Notes: generated from the sequence alone by a model not told the origin. DNA of 64,000 bases from Bordetella genomosp. 1 (GCF_002261335.1 NZ_NEVL01000003.1:1736001-1800000), one strand, 5' to 3'; positions 20,362 to 29,221 are shown, counted from the first letter of the stretch. A program made the numbers and translations.

Positions 20362-21408
20362 TCAGGCGGCGGAGGCGGCCGCGCGGCGCTGGGCCGCGCC
20401 CATGCGGGCGGCGATGCGCAGGGCCTGCCAGGTGGCCTCGGGGTTGGCGCGGCCCTGGCCCGCGATGTCGTAGGCGGTGCCGTGCGCGGGCGTGGTGATC
20501 GGGATCGGCAGGCCGCCCTGCACGGTCACGCCGCGCGAGAAGCCCAGCAGCTTGATCGCGATCTGCCCCTGGTCGTGATACATGGTGACCACCGCGTCGA
20601 ACTCGCCGGCTTGCGCCTTGAGGAACACGGTGTCGGCCGGAAACGGGCCGGCGAACGGTGCGGCGCTGTCCCAGGCGCGGGCCTGCAGCGCCGCCACCGC
20701 CGGACCGATGATCTCGATCTCCTCGCGGCCGCAGGTGCCGCCGTCGCCGCCGTGCGGATTGAGCGCGGCGATGGCGATCCGCGGCGCGGCCACGCCATTG
20801 GCGCGCAGCGCGCGATAGATCAGCGTGGCGGCCTGCTCGATGCGCGGCTGCGTGAGGTGGCGCGTCACGTCGGCGAGCGGCACGTGCGAGGAGATGCGCG
20901 AGGTCCACAGATCGCCCAGCGTGTTGAACTCGCAGAAGTAGCCGGTCACGCCCAGGTATTCGGCGAAGTGGTGCAGCTCGTCCTCGAAGCGCAGCCCGCC
21001 CTGCTTCATGGCGAACTTGTTCAGCGGGGCGAAGCAGATGGCGTCGATGCTGCCGGCCAGCGCCGCGTCCATGCACAGGTCCAGCACCTGCAGCACGGAG
21101 CGCCCGCCCGCGGCCTCGGCGCGGCCTACGTGCACGTCGGCCTGCGCCACGGTGTCGAGCGCCACGAACGCGGGCCGGCCGGTGTCGCGCCGGCCGCGCG
21201 CCTGCGCCAGGTCGGCGATGGCCTCGGTGGCCACCGTCACGCCGGCGGAGCGCTGGCCGGCCTGCCAGAGCCAGGGGTCGCCCACCAGCACCAGGTTGGC
21301 CTGCGCGCAGGCGTCGGGCCGCGCCAGCACGCGGGCGATGAGCTCGGGGCCGATGCCGGCGGGGTCGCCGAGCGTGAGGGCCACGACGGGCAGGGATGCG
21401 TCAGTCAT
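20362..21408 (-). CDS. PdxA-family 4-hydroxythreonine-4-phosphate dehydrogenase-like protein
   Basis: A 348-residue PdxA-family oxidoreductase: VVALTLGDPAGIGPELIARV at the N-terminus, FAPLNKFAMKQGG (substrate phosphate and metal region), NPHGGDGGTCGREE and MYHDQGQIAIKLL. The context is catabolic, so this is more likely a PdxA2-type enzyme oxidising a phosphorylated four-carbon acid (threonate or erythronate phosphate) or a relative than the vitamin B6 enzyme; the kinase that usually pairs with PdxA2 is not next to it. It follows the Bug receptor by 30 bases. Confidence 0.88.
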   Translation of the reverse strand: MTDASLPVVALTLGDPAGIGPELIARVLARPDACAQANLVLVGDPWLWQAGQRSAGVTVATEAIADLAQARGRRDTGRPAFVALDTVAQADVHVGRAEAAGGRSVLQVLDLCMDAALAGSIDAICFAPLNKFAMKQGGLRFEDELHHFAEYLGVTGYFCEFNTLGDLWTSRISSHVPLADVTRHLTQPRIEQAATLIYRALRANGVAAPRIAIAALNPHGGDGGTCGREEIEIIGPAVAALQARAWDSAAPFAGPFPADTVFLKAQAGEFDAVVTMYHDQGQIAIKLLGFSRGVTVQGGLPIPITTPAHGTAYDIAGQGRANPEATWQALRIAARMGAAQRRAAASAA

Positions 21409-21438
21409 GAGAGTCCTGGGATAACGGAGGCGGTCGGG

Positions 21439-22401
21439 TCATTCGACCGAGATGTGGTTCTTGCGGATGATGGCGGCGTAGCGCGCGTTCTCGGCGCGAT
21501 GGAAATCGGCAAACGCCTGGCGCGACATCGGCGTGACGTCGGCGCCGATGGCGGCCAGCCGGGCACGCGTGTCGGGCTGCTCGAGAATGCGGTTGACCTC
21601 GTCGTGCACACGCTGCTGCACCGCCGGCGGGGTGCTGGACGGCATGTAGATGCCATACCAGGCGCCCATCTCGACGCCCGCCACACCGGCCTCGGCCATG
21701 GTGGGCACGTCCGGCAGTTGCGCGTTGCGCGCCGGGCTGAGCACGGCGAGCGCGCGCAGCTTGCCGCTCTTGACGTGGCCGATGGCCGACGAGGCGGTCT
21801 CGAACGCGAACTGCACCTGGCCGCTGATCAGGTCGACCATGGCCGGGCCGCTGCCGCGATAGGGCACGTGGGTGGCCTGCACGCCGGCCACGTCCATGAA
21901 GATCTCGGCCGCGATGTGCTGCGTGCTGCCGGCGCCGCTGCTGGCGAAGTTGAGCTGGCCGGGCTTCGCGCGCAGCAGCGCCACCAGCTCGGCCACCGAT
22001 TTCGCCGGCAGCGCGGGGTTCACCACCAGCACGTTCGGCACGGATCCCACGTAGACCACCGGCACCAGGTCGCGGTCGTTGTCGTAGTTGAGCTTGAGCA
22101 GGTGCGGCGCGATGGCATGCGCGGTCGACACGCCCATCACCATCGTGTGGCCGTCGCCCGACTTGGCGGTCTGGTCGGCGGCGAGCGTGTTGGAGGCGCC
22201 GGGCTTGTTCTCGACCACCACGGTCTGGCCCAGCGCCGGGCCCAGCTTGTCGGCCACGGCGCGCGCCATGGCGTCGGTGCCGCCGCCCGGGGCCGAGCCG
22301 ACCAGCATGCGCACCGGCCGGTTCGGCCAGTCGGCGGCGTGGACCGCCGTGTGGATGCCGCAGGCCAGCGCGAGCGCGGCCCCGAATGTCCAGACTTTCA
22401 T
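21439..22401 (-). CDS. Bug-family tripartite tricarboxylate transporter substrate-binding protein
   Basis: A 320-residue periplasmic receptor. The signal peptide (MKVWTFGAALALACGIHTAV) is cleaved after HAA or VHA. The mature part shows WPNRPVRMLVGSAPGGGTDA and VVVENKPGASNTLAA, the family signatures for carboxylate binding, and VPYRGSGPAMVDLISGQV. Such receptors are hugely expanded in Bordetella and relatives. No TctA/TctB membrane genes are adjacent, which is normal for orphan Bug proteins. It is first in the catabolic operon, divergent from its LysR regulator, and probably binds the acid degraded by the downstream enzymes. Confidence 0.95.
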   Translation of the reverse strand: MKVWTFGAALALACGIHTAVHAADWPNRPVRMLVGSAPGGGTDAMARAVADKLGPALGQTVVVENKPGASNTLAADQTAKSGDGHTMVMGVSTAHAIAPHLLKLNYDNDRDLVPVVYVGSVPNVLVVNPALPAKSVAELVALLRAKPGQLNFASSGAGSTQHIAAEIFMDVAGVQATHVPYRGSGPAMVDLISGQVQFAFETASSAIGHVKSGKLRALAVLSPARNAQLPDVPTMAEAGVAGVEMGAWYGIYMPSSTPPAVQQRVHDEVNRILEQPDTRARLAAIGADVTPMSRQAFADFHRAENARYAAIIRKNHISVE

Positions 22402-22478
22402 GGTTTGTCTCCGGTATTGGAATCGTTGTGGAGACGATCTTAGAGAGGTCGATTCTTTCCGTAAAATGAAAGCTTCGC

Positions 22479-22508
22479 ATCAATCGATATCCTGGGATTA
22501 TCAATCGA
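22479..22508. promoter_or_regulatory. Candidate LysR operator: 21-bp-spaced direct repeat
   Basis: ATCAATCGA occurs at 22479-22487 and 22500-22508, exactly 21 bases apart (two helical turns), in the divergent region between the Bug gene and the LysR gene, just upstream of the LysR start. Between them is a partial inverted repeat around TATCC-TGGGATTA. Binding by the adjacent regulator is inferred. Confidence 0.45.
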
Positions 22509-22516
22509 GGCGCACC

Positions 22517-23485
22517 ATGACCACCCGCTCTCCGGCTTCCTCGCTGCTCAATCGTTTGCGCATGCGCCAGGTCGCCCTGCTGCTCGCGATCGAGGAGCAC
22601 ACCACGATGCGCAGCGCCGCCGAGGCGCTGGGCATGACCCAGCCCGCGGCCAGCAAGATGCTGCAGGAGCTCGAGAGCGCGCTCGGCCAGCGCCTGTTCG
22701 ACCGGGTCGGCCGCGGGCTGGCGCTGACGCCGGCCGGTGCCTGCGTGCTCAACTATTTCCGCGGCCTGCGCGGCACCATGAATTCGCTGGCGCGCGAGCT
22801 CGACGACATCCGCCTGGGCGGCGCCGGCAAGCTGTCGATCGGCAGCATCATGGCCGCGTCGCCGGGCCCGCTCACCGATGCGCTGGTGCAGCTCAAGGCG
22901 GAGTTCCCGCTGCTGGCGGTGGAGATCCTCACCGGCACCAGCGACATGCTGATCGCGCGCCTGCACGAGGGCGAGCTCGACGTGGTGCTGGGCCGCATGC
23001 TGAGCCTGCCGGCGCGCGACTACGCGTTTCGCCCCATCGAGGACGAGGCGCTGTCGGTGATCGCCGCGGTCGATCATCCGCTGGCGGCACTCTCCGACGT
23101 GAGCTTCGACGCCATGCAGGACTATCGCTGGATCCTGCAGCCGCATGGCAGCCCGATGCGCGACGTGGTGGAGCAGGAGTTTCGCGCCAACCACAAGCCG
23201 GTGCCGCGCGGCCTGATCGAGACCGTCTCGATCCTGACCACCACCAATCTGGTGGCCAAGACCGACATGATCGGCGTGATCCCCGAATCGGTGGCGGGAC
23301 GTTACGAACGCCACGGCCTGCTGCGCATCCTGCCCTATCGCATCCGCCATTCGCTGTCGGCGTACGGCACCATCGTGCGGCGTGACCGGCCGCGCAGCGA
23401 CGAGGCCGCCCGCTTCCTCGACCTGTTGCATGGGGCGGCACGCGACTTCGCCAGCACGGGCCTGTCCACGGCAAACATCCCGTAA
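22517..23485 (+). CDS. LysR family transcriptional regulator of the adjacent catabolic operon
   Basis: A 322-residue LysR protein with the HTH at about residues 15-65 (LRMRQVALLLAIEEHTTMRS, then GMTQPAASKMLQELE). The effector domain follows with a hydrophobic core and no odd insertions. I use the ATG at 22517; an in-frame ATG at 22466 lies within the likely promoter/operator. It is divergent from the Bug-PdxA-enolase-DapA operon and probably activates it in response to the substrate or its first product. Confidence 0.92.
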   Translation: MTTRSPASSLLNRLRMRQVALLLAIEEHTTMRSAAEALGMTQPAASKMLQELESALGQRLFDRVGRGLALTPAGACVLNYFRGLRGTMNSLARELDDIRLGGAGKLSIGSIMAASPGPLTDALVQLKAEFPLLAVEILTGTSDMLIARLHEGELDVVLGRMLSLPARDYAFRPIEDEALSVIAAVDHPLAALSDVSFDAMQDYRWILQPHGSPMRDVVEQEFRANHKPVPRGLIETVSILTTTNLVAKTDMIGVIPESVAGRYERHGLLRILPYRIRHSLSAYGTIVRRDRPRSDEAARFLDLLHGAARDFASTGLSTANIP

Positions 23486-23555
23486 CAGCGTCGCCGTGCA
23501 AATCTCCGCCGTTCGGGTAGCTTGGAATCTCCCTTACGCGATCAAGGAGACTGTG

Positions 23556-24053
23556 ATGAAACCCGTGATTCCCGCGCTCGCTGTCGCATTGGTACTGGCC
23601 GGTTGCGGCGGCCCCGAAGAGATCCGGCGCAACCCGCCGCCCCCGCCGCCCGCCGCCGCGCCCGCGCCGCCTGCCGCACCGGGCGCAGCCGCCCCGGGCG
23701 CCGCCGTGGCGCCGCTGGGCTCGACCACCCGCACCGCCCTGAACTGGTGGGGCATGTACGAAGGGACGCTGCCCTGCGCCGATTGCCCGGGCATCCGCAC
23801 CCGCCTGACGCTGATGCAGGACAACACCTATCAGCTGCAGACCCAGTACCTGGACCGCCAGGCCGCGCCGCAGACGGTGCAGGGCCGCTTCATCTGGATG
23901 CAGGACGGCGTCACCATCCAGCTCGACGCGGCCGGTTCCAACCAGCGTTATCTGGTGGGCGAACAGCGCCTCACCCTGCTCTACCAGGACGGCTCGCTGC
24001 CCACCGGCACGATGGCCCAGCACTACGTCCTGACGCGCACCTCGCCGCGCTGA
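23556..24053 (+). CDS. NlpE-like copper/envelope-stress lipoprotein
   Basis: A 165-residue lipoprotein: lipobox LAGC at residues 14-17 (start supported by AAGGAGA), then a Pro/Ala-rich tether (about residues 27-53). The globular part has YEGTLPCADCPGIRTRLTLM, the C-x2-C core of the NlpE N-terminal domain, and VQGRFIWMQDGVTIQLD. NlpE senses copper or surface contact at the outer membrane in E. coli; only the N-terminal domain is present here, as in most betaproteobacterial homologues. No Cpx genes are adjacent. Confidence 0.9.
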   Translation: MKPVIPALAVALVLAGCGGPEEIRRNPPPPPPAAAPAPPAAPGAAAPGAAVAPLGSTTRTALNWWGMYEGTLPCADCPGIRTRLTLMQDNTYQLQTQYLDRQAAPQTVQGRFIWMQDGVTIQLDAAGSNQRYLVGEQRLTLLYQDGSLPTGTMAQHYVLTRTSPR

Positions 24054-24085
24054 GGGCCGCCAGCGGGCGGCGGCGCGGCGCGCCG

Positions 24086-24286
24086 TCAGCCCTGGCGCGC
24101 GCGCTGGCGCGCCTCCCAGGCGGCCAGCGCCTCGCGATACTGCTCGCGCGCCTCGTCGTACATGTCATACACACACGGAATGCAGCCGCTCTGGCAGCAC
24201 TCGCTGGGCGCGGGCGGCTCGGGCGGCAGCGGCCGGGGGTCGTCGGCCGGCCCGGCGTCGTCGGCATGCGGGGTAGCGATCATCAT
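24086..24286 (-). CDS. Oxidoreductase-like (PF09791-type) small cysteine-rich protein
   Basis: A 66-residue protein with a Pro-rich head (PRPLPPEPPAPSE) and the motif CCQSGCIPCVYDMYDEAREQ characteristic of the 'oxidoreductase-like' N-terminal domain family, in which four cysteines may bind metal. The remainder is a charged helix. Function is unknown. It is convergent with the NlpE-like gene and divergent from bphP. The paired ATGs at 24286 and 24283 leave the exact start open by one residue. Confidence 0.82.
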   Translation of the reverse strand: MMIATPHADDAGPADDPRPLPPEPPAPSECCQSGCIPCVYDMYDEAREQYREALAAWEARQRARQG

Positions 24287-24481
24287 GAAAACCTGTCTGC
24301 AGGGGTGGCACCGCTGACGCAAACACCCCGTCAAATGCGGCCCTTTTACTTTTCCGGAAGAAATATTCCGATACTTTGCACTCGTAGGCTGCAAGTTTAT
24401 TTGACATAATGCACCTAGCTTGAGCCCGCCGCACGGACGGGCCCGTCCCCAGCCGCCCGATCGCGCGGCATCACGAATTAG

Positions 24482-26719
24482 ATGAATCCGAATCCGCCCA
24501 ACGCGCCAGCCGTCACGCTGGCCAATTGCGATAGCGAGCCTATCCATATCCCCGGGGCCATCCAGCCCCAGGGAGCGCTCATCGCGATCGACCGGGGCGG
24601 TGTGCTGCGGCATGTCAGCACCAACGCATCGGCCGCGCTCGGCCAGACTCTGGTGCTCGGCCAGGCCCTGATGCTGAATGCGCTGCCGCGGCCGCTCGAC
24701 CGCCATGTGGCCGACTGGCTGCGCACGCCGGCGGACGAAGAGCCCACGTTCGATCCCTTCGACATGGTCGCCGGCGCCGAGCGCTACGACGTCGTCGCGC
24801 ACCAGAACGTCGACGGGCTGATCGTGATCGAGTTCGAGCGCTGCGCCCTCGAACAGAGCTTCCTCACCCAGTCGCTGCACCGCTCGTATCGCAGCATCGA
24901 GCAGCTGCGCCGCCAGCGTTCGGTCGAAGGCCTGCTCACGCTGGCCGTGCGCGAAGTGCGCCGCGTCACCGGCTTCGACCGCGTGATGGCCTATCGCTTC
25001 CATCCCGACGACAGCGGCGAGATCGTGCGCGAAGAGCGCCGCGCCGACCTCGACGACTGGGAAGGCCGGCGCTATCCGGCCGCCGACATCCCGGCGCAGG
25101 CGCGCCGGCTGTACACGGTCAACACGCTGCGGCTGATCGCCGACGCACACTACCAGCCCGTGCGCATCCTGGCCGACCGCGCCGACGCCACGCCGCTGGA
25201 CCTGAGCCACAGCGTGCTGCGCAGCGTGTCGCCGATCCACATCGAATACATGAACAACATGGGCGTGCGCGCCTCCATGAGCATCTCGCTGGTGATCGGC
25301 GGCAAGCTCTGGGGCATGATCGCCTGCCATCATCTGTCGCCGCGCCACGTGCCCTACAGCGTGCGCATGGCCTGCGAGGTGCTGGCGCAGGTGCTGTCGG
25401 CCTCGATCTCGACCTTCGAAAGCGCCGCGCGCGCCGAGCGCCGCCGCATCGACTCCGCGCTGATCAGCCGCCTCACCGAACGCGCCTCCGACCAGGACGA
25501 CATGCACCTGGCGCTCACGCGCGGCGACGAGACGCCGGCCCACCTGCTGCCCTGCGACGCGGCCCTGTGCCTGTGGGGCAATTCGGTCACCGTGTTCAGC
25601 GGCATCGCGCCGCGCGGCGAGCTCACCGGCATCCTGGCCGCGCTCGACAAGAGCGGCCAGCGCATGGTGATCTCCACCAGCATCCAGCGCGACTTCCCCG
25701 AACTCCAGACCGAGCTCGTGCCCTACGCCGGCCTGATGGCCTGCAAGTTCGACACGCTGGCCAACGGCTGGCTGGTGTGGCTGCGCAAGGAGCAGGTCGA
25801 GACGCTGGTGTGGGGCGGCAAGCCCGAGAAACAATACGCCTACGGCACCCAGGGCCCGCGCCTCACGCCGCGGGGCTCGTTCGAGGCCTGGCGCGAAACC
25901 GTGCGCCACACCAGCCTGCCGTGGCTGGCCCACGAGGTCGAGGCGGCCGACGATCTGCGCGACGAGCTCTCGCACATCTCCGCCTCGCGCGTGGCCGACA
26001 TCGACCGCGCCCGCACCGCGCTGCTGGCCATGCTGGGCCACGACCTGCGCGACCCGCTGCAATCGATCTCGATGGCCGCCACGCTGCTGTCGCGCACCGA
26101 CGCCGGCGCCAAGATGGGCGAGCGCATCCGCTACTCGAGCGGCCGCATGCAGCGCCTGATCTCGCAGGTGCTCGACCTGTCGCGCCTGCAGGGCGGCGTG
26201 GGCCTGGGCCTGCAACACGGGCTGTGCGACCTGAGCCAGCTGATCGCCAACCTGATCGACGAGAAGCGCCACGCCTTTCCCGGCGTGATGATCCTGCCCG
26301 AGGTCGAGCCCGAACTGATCCTGTGGGCCGATGCCGACCGCATCGTGCAGGTGCTCGCCAACCTGCTGAGCAACGCCCGCCAGCACGGCACGCAGCGCCA
26401 GCCGATCCGGGTGCACGCGCAGCGCGCGGGCGATGAGGTGGTGCTGCGCGTGACCAATCACGGCGCGCCCATTCCCGATGACGTGCGTTCCCATCTCTTT
26501 TCGGCATTCAAGCCCGAATCGGCGGGCCAGAGCCGCAACCGAAGTGGGTTAGGATTGGGCCTGTACATCGCCGACCAGATCGTGCGCGCCCACGAGGGCA
26601 CGCTGGTCCTGAGCTGCGGCGATGGCCTGGTGACCTTCACCGTCACCCTCCCGGCCGCCCAGGGCATGGACGCCGGCGACACCCCCGACCCGTCCCACAC
26701 TCCCGGAGGAACATCTTGA
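24482..26719 (+). CDS. bphP: Bacteriophytochrome histidine kinase
   Basis: A 745-residue red/far-red photoreceptor kinase in PAS-GAF-PHY-HisKA-HATPase order. C16 (LANCDSEPIHIPGAIQPQGA) is the biliverdin-attaching cysteine, D202 lies in PAADIP (PASDIP-type GAF motif), and PRGSFEAWRE (about residues 463-472) is the PHY tongue PRxSF. The kinase core has H520 in MLGHDLRDPL, an N-box NLLSNARQHG and a GLGLGLYIADQI G-box. It should autophosphorylate in a light-dependent way. The stop overlaps the TTG start of the receiver gene. A heme oxygenase two genes further supplies biliverdin. Confidence 0.97.
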   Translation: MNPNPPNAPAVTLANCDSEPIHIPGAIQPQGALIAIDRGGVLRHVSTNASAALGQTLVLGQALMLNALPRPLDRHVADWLRTPADEEPTFDPFDMVAGAERYDVVAHQNVDGLIVIEFERCALEQSFLTQSLHRSYRSIEQLRRQRSVEGLLTLAVREVRRVTGFDRVMAYRFHPDDSGEIVREERRADLDDWEGRRYPAADIPAQARRLYTVNTLRLIADAHYQPVRILADRADATPLDLSHSVLRSVSPIHIEYMNNMGVRASMSISLVIGGKLWGMIACHHLSPRHVPYSVRMACEVLAQVLSASISTFESAARAERRRIDSALISRLTERASDQDDMHLALTRGDETPAHLLPCDAALCLWGNSVTVFSGIAPRGELTGILAALDKSGQRMVISTSIQRDFPELQTELVPYAGLMACKFDTLANGWLVWLRKEQVETLVWGGKPEKQYAYGTQGPRLTPRGSFEAWRETVRHTSLPWLAHEVEAADDLRDELSHISASRVADIDRARTALLAMLGHDLRDPLQSISMAATLLSRTDAGAKMGERIRYSSGRMQRLISQVLDLSRLQGGVGLGLQHGLCDLSQLIANLIDEKRHAFPGVMILPEVEPELILWADADRIVQVLANLLSNARQHGTQRQPIRVHAQRAGDEVVLRVTNHGAPIPDDVRSHLFSAFKPESAGQSRNRSGLGLGLYIADQIVRAHEGTLVLSCGDGLVTFTVTLPAAQGMDAGDTPDPSHTPGGTS

Positions 26720-27078
26720 GCAACACGGCCGCCCCGCGCATCGTGCTGGTGGACGACAACGAGATGGCGGCGGAGCTGCTATCCGAATTTCTGACGCTGT
26801 CCGGACTGGACGTACGCGTGGCTTATGACGGCGCCCAGGCGCTGGCCGCGTGCGCCGAGTTCCAACCCCATACCGTCGTCCTCGATATCCTCTTGCCCGA
26901 TATCGATGGATATGAACTGGCGCGGCGCCTGCGCGAGCAGCACCGGCCTGCCCCCCGCCTCATCGCATTGAGCGGGCTCGCCCGCACGCGCGGCGACGGT
27001 CGCGGCGATCTTTTCGACGACTGGATCGAAAAGCCCGCCGACCCCGACGCCCTGCTGGCGCTGCTCAAGCAACCCTAA
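26716..27078 (+). CDS. Single-domain response regulator (CheY-like receiver)
   Basis: A 120-residue receiver with the acidic pair D13/D14, phospho-acceptor D57 (VVLDILLPDIDGYE), Ser in IALSG and a lysine in WIEKPAD. No output domain follows, so it must act by protein contact or pass phosphate on. The start is TTG at 26716, overlapping the bphP stop (TTGA) with GGAGGA upstream, so synthesis is coupled to bphP and it is the likely first phospho-acceptor from the phytochrome. Confidence 0.93.
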   Translation: MSNTAAPRIVLVDDNEMAAELLSEFLTLSGLDVRVAYDGAQALAACAEFQPHTVVLDILLPDIDGYELARRLREQHRPAPRLIALSGLARTRGDGRGDLFDDWIEKPADPDALLALLKQP

Positions 27079-27087
27079 GGTACTTCC

Positions 27088-27747
27088 ATGGTCACGCTCG
27101 ATTGGCAGAACGATTTGCAGGCCCAGGGGGTCAGGTTCAAGGTCCTGGCCCACGTGTTTCCCGTTCTGCGCCACGACGTCATCGGGCCCATCTCCAACGC
27201 GGCGCTGGCCGCGGCGATGCTGCACCAGGTGCCCGACGACACGCCCACGCTGGCCGCGCAGGCGCGCCACGAGCGGCTGGTGGGTGACATGGAAAGCCTG
27301 CTCGACGAAGGCGTCGCCTCGCTGCGCGGCCTCGACGACTGGCTGATCGACCGCCATCGCAGCGTCGCCAGCGCGACCCTGCTCAACGAATGCCGCCGGC
27401 TGGTGTTCACCCGCCTGATGGCCACCGGCAAGCAGATCCACCTGCCCGAGACGCTCGACGGCCCCGATCTCTCCGAATACAGCGCGCGCTACATCATGAT
27501 CGCGTGGCTGCTGTGCCTGGTCGACACGCTGGCCGAAGGCCAGGCGGTCACGATCGAATCGGTGGCGCCCGGCTTCTGGACCGCCCAGCCCGGCGGCGCA
27601 CGCGCGCCGCAGAGCGACGACGGCCAGGCCGCGCCGGTGCGCGCCGTCGAAATGCAGTGGCTCGCCAATGCCGGCGGCTGGATCGCCGAATGCGGCGACT
27701 CGCTCTGGACACTGCGCTGCCCGCCCCGCCCCACCACTTCCGCATGA
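27088..27747 (+). CDS. Predicted histidine phosphotransferase with degenerate histidine-kinase fold (ChpT-like)
   Basis: A 219-residue protein I cannot assign to a named family. The N-terminus reads VLAHVFPVLRHDVIGPISNA (around residues 19-38), resembling a DHp helix H-box with H29 in the phospho-acceptor position. A second helical stretch (about residues 85-115) and a later alpha/beta part ending FWTAQ...LWTLRCPP resemble a HATPase fold, but the Asn of the N-box is absent (VDTLAEGQAVTIES instead). That pattern fits ChpT-type dimeric phosphotransferases. It sits 9 bases after the receiver gene and overlaps bphO, so it is probably part of the light-signalling relay. Inference from pattern only. 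Confidence 0.6.
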   Translation: MVTLDWQNDLQAQGVRFKVLAHVFPVLRHDVIGPISNAALAAAMLHQVPDDTPTLAAQARHERLVGDMESLLDEGVASLRGLDDWLIDRHRSVASATLLNECRRLVFTRLMATGKQIHLPETLDGPDLSEYSARYIMIAWLLCLVDTLAEGQAVTIESVAPGFWTAQPGGARAPQSDDGQAAPVRAVEMQWLANAGGWIAECGDSLWTLRCPPRPTTSA

Positions 27748-28328
27748 TCACGCCCACTCACGAAATACTGCGCAACGGCACGCGCGAACGCCACGAACGC
27801 CTCGACCAGGGCCTGGCGCTGGCGCGCCCCGATGCCGACGGCCCCGTCTACGTCGCCTATCTGCAGGCCCTGCGCGGCTGGCTCGCGCCCCTCGAAGCCA
27901 ATCTATGGCGCCTGGGCTGGCCCGACGAGCTCGCCGCCGCGCGCCGCGCCGGCAAGGTGCGCTGGCTCGACCAGGATCTCGCCGCCGCCGGCGCCACGCC
28001 CACCGATGCGCTGTGCGCCACGCTGCCCGCGCTCGACGCGCCCGACGCCTACGCGCTCGGCGTGGCCTACGTCATCGAGGGCTCGCAGCTGGGCGGCCGC
28101 TTTCTCGCGCGCCAGCTCGCCGAGCGCATGCCCGGCCACCCGCTGCACTACCTGAACGGCTACGGCGCCGACCTCGGCCCGCTGTGGAAGGGCTTCCTGC
28201 AGTACCTCGACACGCAGGTGCAGAGCCCGACCGAGCGCGAGCAGGCCGTGGCCGGCGCGCGCGACGCGTTCGACACCCTCACCGACTGGATGCGGCGCAA
28301 CGGCGCCCTGCAGGCCGACGCCGCCTGA
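27744..28328 (+). CDS. bphO: Biliverdin-producing heme oxygenase
   Basis: A 194-residue, all-helical heme oxygenase. LRNGTRERHERLD places H17 as the proximal heme ligand, and YVIEGSQLGGRFL is the distal helix with the flexible Gly pair. It converts heme to biliverdin, iron and CO, supplying the BphP chromophore. The ATG overlaps the stop of the preceding gene (ATGA), so it is translated from the same mRNA. It is slightly shorter than the usual ~200-220 residues but shows no missing core element. Confidence 0.93.
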   Translation: MITPTHEILRNGTRERHERLDQGLALARPDADGPVYVAYLQALRGWLAPLEANLWRLGWPDELAAARRAGKVRWLDQDLAAAGATPTDALCATLPALDAPDAYALGVAYVIEGSQLGGRFLARQLAERMPGHPLHYLNGYGADLGPLWKGFLQYLDTQVQSPTEREQAVAGARDAFDTLTDWMRRNGALQADAA

Positions 28329-28339
28329 GGCCGCGCGCC

Positions 28340-29149
28340 ATGAGCCCGTCCCGCTTCTGGCGCGACCCCGCCCTGCCCTACGCCGAGTGCCGGCGCGCCG
28401 ACGACAGCCGCGCCTGTTATGTGGCGCATGCGCACGACACGCTGTCGGTGGGCATGGTCGAGCGCGGCGCCAGCCGCTACCGCTGCCCGACGGGCGAACA
28501 GGCGTTGCAAGCCGGCAGCGTCGTCATGGTGCCGGCGGGCGTGGTGCACGCCTGCAATCCCCTGCCCGGCCGCGCATGGAGCTATCGCATGCTCCACCTC
28601 GACGCGGCCTGGTGCGACGCGCTGTGGCGCGAAACCGGCCTGGACGCGCCGCTCGCGCCGGTGGTGTCGCACACCGGCGGCGCGGCACTCGCCGCGCTCA
28701 CCGACCTGTTGTTCTCCCCGGCCGCCGCGGCCGACAAGGAAGCGGCGCTGGTCGATTACGTCGGCGGCCAGGGCTGGCATGACGCGCCCGCCGCGCCGGC
28801 GCACGCCGACACGGCCGGGGCGGCGCCGCATCCCGGCATCGCGCGCGTGGTCGCGCTGCTGCGCGCCGACTGCGCCTGCGTCCACACCCTCGCGGCGCTG
28901 GCCGCGCACGCGGGCCTGAGCCGCTATCACTTCATCCGCGCCTTCCACGCGCGCACCGGCATGACGCCGCATGCCTACCAGACCGACCAGCGCATCCAGC
29001 AGGCGCGCCGCCTGCTGCGCGCCGGCGCGGCGCCGGCCCGCGTCGCCCACGACCTCGGCTTCGCCGACCAGAGCCACTTCCAGCGCGTGTTCAAGGCGCG
29101 CGTGGCCGTCACGCCCGGCCAATATCGCGCGCCCGCATCCGGTCGCTGA
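28340..29149 (+). CDS. AraC family transcriptional regulator
   Basis: A 269-residue AraC protein: cupin-like N-terminal sensing domain (HDTLSVGMVERGASRYRC, GSVVMVPAGVVHACNP) and a C-terminal double HTH (VHTLAALAAHAGLSRYHFIR; a second one at VAHDLGFADQSHFQRVFK). It lies 11 bases downstream of bphO, so it is probably the last gene of the phytochrome operon, although its usual partner would be the LysE exporter 72 bases further on. The target is uncertain: the exporter or the operon itself. Confidence 0.92.
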   Translation: MSPSRFWRDPALPYAECRRADDSRACYVAHAHDTLSVGMVERGASRYRCPTGEQALQAGSVVMVPAGVVHACNPLPGRAWSYRMLHLDAAWCDALWRETGLDAPLAPVVSHTGGAALAALTDLLFSPAAAADKEAALVDYVGGQGWHDAPAAPAHADTAGAAPHPGIARVVALLRADCACVHTLAALAAHAGLSRYHFIRAFHARTGMTPHAYQTDQRIQQARRLLRAGAAPARVAHDLGFADQSHFQRVFKARVAVTPGQYRAPASGR

Positions 29150-29221
29150 GGCGCGCCGCACTTTCGTTCTATCCCGCACCGCGCGCGCCGGCCACACTGC
29201 CGGCTTTGTGCAGAGGGTGGC

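Noticed and set aside
20356-22443. Plus-strand open frame of 695 codons opposite pdxA-like and Bug genes
   Set aside because: Antisense shadow; the minus strand carries clear family proteins with overlapping starts.
24287-24481. sigma-70 promoter for bphP (TTGACA at 24401, CATAAT at 24405)
   Set aside because: The hexamers overlap each other and no partner hexamer lies at 15-19 bases, so no promoter could be defined.
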